The notes below the pieces were generated by a model, which saw only the letters and a list, made by a program, of their open reading frames with translations, had not been told where the DNA came from and did no database searches. Below, piece after piece: positions 5,756 to 9,442 of a stretch of DNA of 9,442 nucleotides. The stretch's first letter is position 1, and each line of letters starts with the position of its first letter. Origin of the DNA: Firmicutes bacterium UBA5493 (GTDB lineage Bacteria; Bacillota; Limnochordia; Darwinibacteriales; Darwinibacteriaceae); NCBI GenBank assembly GCA_002424045.1, contig DIPH01000026.1:7298-16739 (forward strand), written 5' to 3'. Made by a program: the position numbers and the translations under genes.

Positions 5756-6345
5756 TTAGGAAAGGGTCACCATACTCATTCTCACTTGAAATGTGGCCAC
5801 CGTTCTTAAGCCATAGTAAGGCTTAATAGAGGCATCAAACATCGTTCCATTCCACTCCATGTCCTTACTAACATGTACTGATCACCGCGCCAACTGGCTT
5901 CTATGAGGTGCTGCATGTAAAGGGTACCCACATAGACCCCTCGGGCGGCCTTTCCATACGCCTTCACCACCTCTAGGTCTAACTTGTAAACCTCCGTGAG
6001 GGGCAGCTCACCCTCGAGCTTCTGGCGACTGGTATCATGGATGCTGATCGTCCAGAAGAATTCACTAAGCTTGGGGATATGCTCCACCGGTATATCTAGT
6101 TCCGGATCGTACTCTACCGGAATCCCTCTTCCAATACCACAACCCAGCAACTCGCCCTCTGAATGCCTGGAGATGAAAGTCTCTTCTCCATTCTCAAAAA
6201 AAGGAAGCTGTCCACTGGCGACACTTCCAAACACGTGAAGAAGCTGGCCAAGCTATTTTCGCTTGTATTGAGGGTTTTCACAACACGCGTGGCGTACAAA
6301 AAGGCTAGGTTATCTTAGTCCAATGGATAGTATTCCAGATGAGGA
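5756..6345 (-). pseudogene. Decayed gene of unknown family, one stop and at least two frameshifts
   Basis: Three minus-strand frame segments join into one protein. The 5' part reads RAPHLEYYPLD, then TAA (6317-6315), then DNLAFLYATRVVKTLNTSEN and continues to about 6237. A one-base loss near 6236 shifts it into the long frame 6234-5806, which contains GSVASGQLPFFENGEE, LLGCGIGRGIPVEYDPELDI and KAYGKAARGVYVGTLYMQ. Around 5870 a second shift leads to KDMEWNGTMFDASIKPYYGL and LRTVATFQVRMSMVTLS, ending at TAA (5758-5756). The 142-residue open frame on its own would lack both ends. The same frame stays open further upstream (about 6420) with AVENDHSVGARALSISAF, so the gene may have been longer. 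I do not recognise the family. The changes could be true decay or sequence errors; the in-frame stop favours decay. Confidence 0.55.
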
Positions 6346-6417
6346 GCTCTTTTCCTATGAAAAAAAGCGCTAATGCTCAAAGCCCGAGCACCAACGCTGT
6401 GATCATTTTCTACAGCA

Positions 6418-6436
6418 TAGCGGTTTAGCGGTTTAG
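6418..6436 (+). repeat. Tandem 8-bp repeat TAGCGGTT, about 2.4 copies
   Basis: TAGCGGTT occurs twice head to tail, followed by TAG. It lies 13 bp upstream of the predicted -35 box of the MATE gene, so it could be a small regulator site, or be a chance slippage product. Confidence 0.5.
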
Positions 6437-6448
6437 TTCTTTTCCCAC

Positions 6449-6477
6449 TTGCCCCCTTTCGGCGGTAAGTGTAAAAT
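6449..6477 (+). promoter_or_regulatory. Predicted sigma-A promoter of the MATE gene
   Basis: TTGCCC (6449-6454, 4 of 6) and TAAAAT (6472-6477, 5 of 6) are 17 bp apart. Transcription would begin near 6484 and give a 30-nt leader. The 5' end of the neighbouring divergent pseudogene may have reached this region. Confidence 0.5.
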
Positions 6478-6513
6478 GAAGCTTGAGCCTAAAGTAGATG
6501 AGGGATCAATTAA

Positions 6514-7968
6514 ATGAAAGCGGAACTTGCCATTACACCATGGTCGCGCTTTAAGACTAAATTCATCGGGGATCGTCAGTTTTACAAAATGGTCCTGGCG
6601 TTGATTATTCCGGTAATTGTCCAAAACACCATAACCAATTTGGTAAACCTTGCGGACAACGTCATGGTCGGGGCCCTTGGTACCGCCCACATGTCTGGTG
6701 TGGCCATCGCAAACCACTTGATGTTTGTCTTTAACTTAACCATTTTTGGTGCTCTTTCCGGTGCCGGCATTTACGGTGCCCAATTTGCAGGGGCCAAAGA
6801 CTGGGAGGGCTTTAAGCAAACTTTCCGTATGCGACTTTTAGTGTCCCTTGCCATCACTGGGCTTGCCGCTTTAGTGTTTACTAGATGGCCCACCATATTG
6901 CTTTCCTTTTATCTACAAGGTGATGGAAACCCCGCTGAACGTACCGCAATGCTCTCTTATGGCCAACAGTATCTAAAAATCATGCTTTGGGGCCTTTTAC
7001 CCTTTGCCTTAAGCCAATGCTATAATAGTGCTCTGCGAGAAACAGGCGAAACAACGCTGCCCATGATAGCAAGTTCCAGCGCGGTCGCTGTTAACCTGAT
7101 CTTCAATTACCTTTTAATCTTCGGTAAACTAGGCTTTCCTGCCTTAGGGGTCCAAGGGGCTGCCGCTGCTACTGTACTTAGCCGCTGTGTGGAGTTATTA
7201 GTAGTTGCCTTGGCTACACACAAGAACCACCTCAAATTTCCCTTTTTAGTTGGGCTTTATCGTCCTTATCAAATTGATCGGGATCTAGCCAAGAATATTA
7301 CTCTAAAGGGAGCGCCCCTTTTCTTTAACGAATTCTTCTGGTCCGCGGGCATGGTCACCATAACCCAGATCTTGTCAACCAAGGGTCTTGCCGTTGTTGG
7401 TGCACTAAACATCGCCAGCACCTTTACAAACCTCTTTGGAGTGTTCTTTATTTCCATCGGCACGGCAGTCGCCATTGTAACAGGTCAGGCTTTGGGTGCA
7501 GGCAAACCGGAGCTAGCCAAAGAGCAGGTTTGGAAACTTCTCTTTTTTTCGGTAGGTATTTCCTGCGCTTTAGGGGCAACTTTGGCCATTAGTGCCGATA
7601 AGATTACCCAAGTTTATAATGCTGAGATTGAAGTTCGCCATCTTGCCGCGGCCTTTATGCTTGCGGGTGCCATCTATATGCCCTTTCAAGCTATTTCTAA
7701 CTGCTGCTACTTTGCCATTCGCTCTGGCGGGCGAACGCTACTTACTTTTCTCTTTGATAGTGTGTACACCTGGGTAATCTGTGTACCGTACACCTATGCC
7801 CTAGTTACCTTCACAAATCTTGGGATTGGCGCCATTTACCCTTTAAGCCAGCTAATTCACGTACTCAAAGCCATTATGAGTCTTGTTGCTGTCAGAACCG
7901 GGTTTTGGGCCCTCAATTTAGTAAAAGTAAGATCTAATGACTGCGATAAAGCGGTGGGTGATCTTTGA
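6514..7968 (+). CDS. MATE-family multidrug/toxin efflux transporter
   Basis: Inner-membrane antiporter that exports cationic or other small toxic compounds using a sodium or proton gradient. The 484 residues have the MATE layout: a short cytoplasmic lead (about 25 residues), then twelve hydrophobic segments in two homologous halves. Typical family signatures are LIIPVIVQNTITNLVNLADN with VMVGALG in helices 1-2, GAGIYGAQFAGAKD in the loop after helix 2, LRETGETTLPM near the middle of the first half, and GTAVAIVTGQALGAG in the second half. Length is slightly above the usual 440-460, with a tail of about 20 polar residues (VRSNDCDKAVGDL). The ATG at 6514 follows GATGAGGGA by about 8 nt. It is monocistronic: an own promoter upstream and hairpins downstream. 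The substrate cannot be predicted. Confidence 0.93.
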   Translation: MKAELAITPWSRFKTKFIGDRQFYKMVLALIIPVIVQNTITNLVNLADNVMVGALGTAHMSGVAIANHLMFVFNLTIFGALSGAGIYGAQFAGAKDWEGFKQTFRMRLLVSLAITGLAALVFTRWPTILLSFYLQGDGNPAERTAMLSYGQQYLKIMLWGLLPFALSQCYNSALRETGETTLPMIASSSAVAVNLIFNYLLIFGKLGFPALGVQGAAAATVLSRCVELLVVALATHKNHLKFPFLVGLYRPYQIDRDLAKNITLKGAPLFFNEFFWSAGMVTITQILSTKGLAVVGALNIASTFTNLFGVFFISIGTAVAIVTGQALGAGKPELAKEQVWKLLFFSVGISCALGATLAISADKITQVYNAEIEVRHLAAAFMLAGAIYMPFQAISNCCYFAIRSGGRTLLTFLFDSVYTWVICVPYTYALVTFTNLGIGAIYPLSQLIHVLKAIMSLVAVRTGFWALNLVKVRSNDCDKAVGDL

Positions 7969-8026
7969 TACTGAAAACGGAAAGTTAGCCCACAGCTCAA
8001 TTTGGGGAAGTTTCCTCCTGTCCCCA

Positions 8027-8038
8027 TCCCAATTGGGA
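8027..8038. repeat. 12-bp perfect palindrome TCCCAATTGGGA after the MATE gene
   Basis: The palindrome lies 59 nt past the MATE stop codon. Just upstream, TGGGGA (8003-8008) can pair with TCCCCA (8021-8026), so the two would form adjacent small hairpins in a transcript. Function unknown; it could be a transcript-end structure or a protein site. Confidence 0.4.
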
Positions 8039-8107
8039 GACATCCCCACCAGCTATCAGGCAATTAAGAGCGACACCTAACGTATGAACCTACCACTCAA
8101 CCATTTC

Positions 8108-8137
8108 TTTGGCGGCTGGTCTCGACCAGTCGCCAAA
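8108..8137 (+). terminator. Long hairpin between MATE and nrdD
   Basis: TTTGGCGGCTGGT and ACCAGTCGCCAAA form a 13-bp stem with a single G-U pair and a CTCG tetraloop, by far the strongest structure in this intergenic region. There is no U-run after it on either strand. It most likely ends or protects the MATE transcript and insulates nrdD. Confidence 0.55.
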
Positions 8138-8164
8138 CCCCTTCTCCACCCAGACAACTAATGG

Positions 8165-8178
8165 GCCGCTCCCGCGGC
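8165..8178 (+). repeat. GC-rich mini-hairpin upstream of nrdD
   Basis: GCCGC-TCCC-GCGGC has a perfect 5-bp stem. A second small stem follows at once, ATACCA...TGGTAT, with a 12-nt loop (about 8180-8203). Both lie upstream of the predicted nrdD promoter, so they would belong to read-through RNA from the MATE side. No known riboswitch class is recognised. Confidence 0.3.
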
Positions 8179-8242
8179 GATACCATGCTTTTACACTTGG
8201 TATTGTAGGCTTACCTCTGCCCCATTCGCCCAGTTCCTCACC

Positions 8243-8272
8243 TTGACAAACCACAACATTCTGTGCTAACCT
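8243..8272 (+). promoter_or_regulatory. Predicted nrdD promoter
   Basis: A perfect -35 TTGACA (8243-8248) is followed after 18 bp by TAACCT (8267-8272) with an extended -10 TG at 8264-8265. Transcription would start near 8279, giving a leader of about 95 nt. An alternative is TATGAT at 8321-8326 with a poor -35. In either case an NrdR-like box overlaps the core promoter. Confidence 0.45.
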
Positions 8273-8330
8273 ATTAACATATCCACAACATATGGTGCTT
8301 TCCTAGAAACGCGCTTACAATATGATGTAT
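8251..8330. promoter_or_regulatory. Three tandem NrdR-box-like sites, 32 bp apart
   Basis: The 16-mers CCACAACATTCTGTGC (8251-8266), CCACAACATATGGTGC (8283-8298) and TTACAATATGATGTAT (8315-8330) resemble the NrdR box ACACWATATMTWGTGT at about 10, 11 and 11 of 16 positions. Their starts are exactly 32 bp apart, three helical turns, the spacing known for paired NrdR boxes. NrdR represses ribonucleotide reductase genes when nucleotide triphosphates are plentiful. Two boxes are usual; the third, upstream one lies inside the promoter spacer. The match is by eye, but position in front of nrdD and phasing support it strongly. Confidence 0.7.
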
Positions 8331-8372
8331 GGCACCATTTCCCTATTTAGGTCCAGAAAGGACGTTTTCTCA

Positions 8373-9442
8373 ATGAAAATGTATACCACAATGCTTAAGA
8401 ATCCCAAGCAAGTTGTCAAGCGTGACGGCACCCTCGTTCCCTTTGATTACTTCAAGATCAGGCAAGCCATCGCTAAAGCCAATGTCAATGTACCCAGCGA
8501 AACCCTTTCTGACGGGGAGTTAGATCACCTCACAACAGCCGTTGTAGAGCGTCTAGACCCAAGTCTTAACCCCACCGTTGAAGAAATTCAAGATATCGTC
8601 GAACTTACCCTCATGGAAAACGGGATCTCGCAAACAGCCAAAGTGTATATCCTCTACCGCTCAGAACGTACCAGACAGCGCCAACAGAAAAATGCCCTCA
8701 TGGAGACGTTTAAGAAGATATCCTTTACAGAAGCCTTTGACAATGACATGAAACGAGAAAATGCCAATGTTGATGGTAACACCGCCATGGGCATGATGCT
8801 TAAATATGGCTCCGAGTCTTCCAAATCCTTTGTCGATCATTATGTTCTACCCGAAGATATGGCTAAAGCCCATGCCGAAGGAGATATCCACATCCACGAC
8901 AAAGACTTTTATCTCCTAACAGAAACCTGCTGTCAAATTGATTTACACAAACTCTTTAAAACTGGATTTTCCACGGGTCACGGCTTTCTACGGGAGCCCC
9001 AAAGTATTGAAAGTTATGCCGCTTTGGCCTGTATCGCCTTACAATCAAACCAAAATGAAATGCATGGTGGCCAATCCATTCCTAATTTAGAGAACGTCAT
9101 GGCAGATGGTGTCCAAAAAACCTGCCGTAAACATATCCGAGATCTAGTGGAGACCGATGGGGTTATCTCGGGAGAAGGCGGTCTCAGCGAGGAAGACAAA
9201 GATCTCCTTTTGACCTATGACTACGAAGACGTAGTGGAGGCCTTACAGGATGAAACAACTGTCCATGCCCAGATCAGAGAATACGTAAAACTGGTGAAAA
9301 AACGTGTGGAGCGCTCTACCTATCAAGCCATGCAATCTCTGATTCACAACCTAAACACCATGAACTCCAGGGCAGGCGCCCAAGTACCCTTTACATCAGT
9401 AAACTACGGTACCGGAACATCCCATGCTGCCCGTCTTGTCAT
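8373..9442 (+). CDS. nrdD: Anaerobic (class III) ribonucleoside-triphosphate reductase, N-terminal part
   Basis: Makes deoxynucleotides from ribonucleoside triphosphates without oxygen, using a glycyl radical installed by NrdG. The 356 codons present stay open to the window edge. Residues 12-100 form the ATP-cone allosteric domain (QVVKRDGTLVPFDYFKI). The catalytic domain follows with MLKYGSESSKSF, EGDIHIHDKDFY at 169-180, the Cys186-Cys187 pair in ETCCQIDLHKLF, ACIALQSNQNEMHGGQSIPN at 219-238 and SRAGAQVPFTSVNYGTGTS at 332-350. The C-terminal half, including the glycyl radical site and zinc cysteines, lies outside. The ATG at 8373 follows AGAAAGGA (8355-8362) by 10 nt; a second ATG two codons on is possible. 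Likely regulated by NrdR; nrdG is expected downstream. Confidence 0.96.
   Translation, partial: MKMYTTMLKNPKQVVKRDGTLVPFDYFKIRQAIAKANVNVPSETLSDGELDHLTTAVVERLDPSLNPTVEEIQDIVELTLMENGISQTAKVYILYRSERTRQRQQKNALMETFKKISFTEAFDNDMKRENANVDGNTAMGMMLKYGSESSKSFVDHYVLPEDMAKAHAEGDIHIHDKDFYLLTETCCQIDLHKLFKTGFSTGHGFLREPQSIESYAALACIALQSNQNEMHGGQSIPNLENVMADGVQKTCRKHIRDLVETDGVISGEGGLSEEDKDLLLTYDYEDVVEALQDETTVHAQIREYVKLVKKRVERSTYQAMQSLIHNLNTMNSRAGAQVPFTSVNYGTGTSHAARLV

Noticed and set aside
6360..6405. Riboswitch-like fold (AGCG...GCTC...GAGC...CGCT) before the MATE gene
   Set aside because: Two 4-bp stems with a wide internal loop are weak, match no riboswitch class I know, and lie upstream of the predicted promoter.
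4096..6513. Mobile element (transposase or integrase) to explain the gene debris
   Set aside because: No transposase-like frame, terminal inverted repeat or tRNA end was seen on either strand.
6433..6717. 94-codon minus-strand frame over the MATE start
   Set aside because: It crosses the start of a clear MATE gene and has no start signals; likely a shadow.
7857..8063. 68-codon minus-strand frame over the MATE end
   Set aside because: Overlaps conserved MATE coding sequence and lacks a ribosome binding site.
1..9442. CRISPR array, rRNA or tRNA genes
   Set aside because: No regularly spaced 25-40 bp repeats and no recognisable tRNA or rRNA sequence on either strand.

Overview
The window looks like a piece of an anaerobic Bacillota (Clostridia-like) chromosome. 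It carries an oxygen-sensitive class III ribonucleotide reductase behind repeats that resemble NrdR boxes, strong AGGAGG-type ribosome binding sites, ATGA/GTGA gene overlaps and a MATE exporter of the type common in that phylum. The genus cannot be told from this sequence.

Left third (1-4095, minus strand): a compact operon for making and acylating an amino sugar of a surface glycan. In transcription order it holds a DegT/StrS PLP aminotransferase, a GNAT acetyltransferase that overlaps it by 4 nt, a NeuD/PglD-type left-handed beta-helix acyltransferase, and a stand-alone acyl-adenylating (ANL) ligase. The start of a further gene may run off the left edge behind an A10 tract. The likely logic is that the aminotransferase puts an amine on a nucleotide-linked keto-sugar, and one or both acyltransferases cap amines, possibly with an unusual acyl group activated by the ligase.

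Middle (4096-4810, minus strand): no intact gene, but it is not empty. Read by eye it holds gene debris: an N-terminal stub of a second DegT aminotransferase, the C-terminal tail of the gene that once preceded it (the two still share an ATGA overlap), a 12-bp operator-like palindrome, and a frameshifted C-terminus of the SbcC nuclease ATPase.

Centre (4830-5670, plus strand): one intact orphan gene of 241 residues with a perfect consensus sigma-A promoter (TTGACA, 17 bp, TATAAT), an inverted repeat over the -35 box and an ideal ribosome binding site. I do not recognise the family. It carries two copies of a PQHRH...LG motif 42 residues apart. It is followed by a strong hairpin and then, on the minus strand (5756-6345 or further), by a second decayed gene with one stop and at least two frameshifts. 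The intact orphan therefore sits between two decaying stretches.

Right third (6449-9442, plus strand): an intact MATE efflux transporter with its own promoter, then a 400-nt intergenic region with several hairpins and three NrdR-box-like elements spaced exactly 32 bp apart, then the first 356 codons of nrdD, which runs off the right edge.
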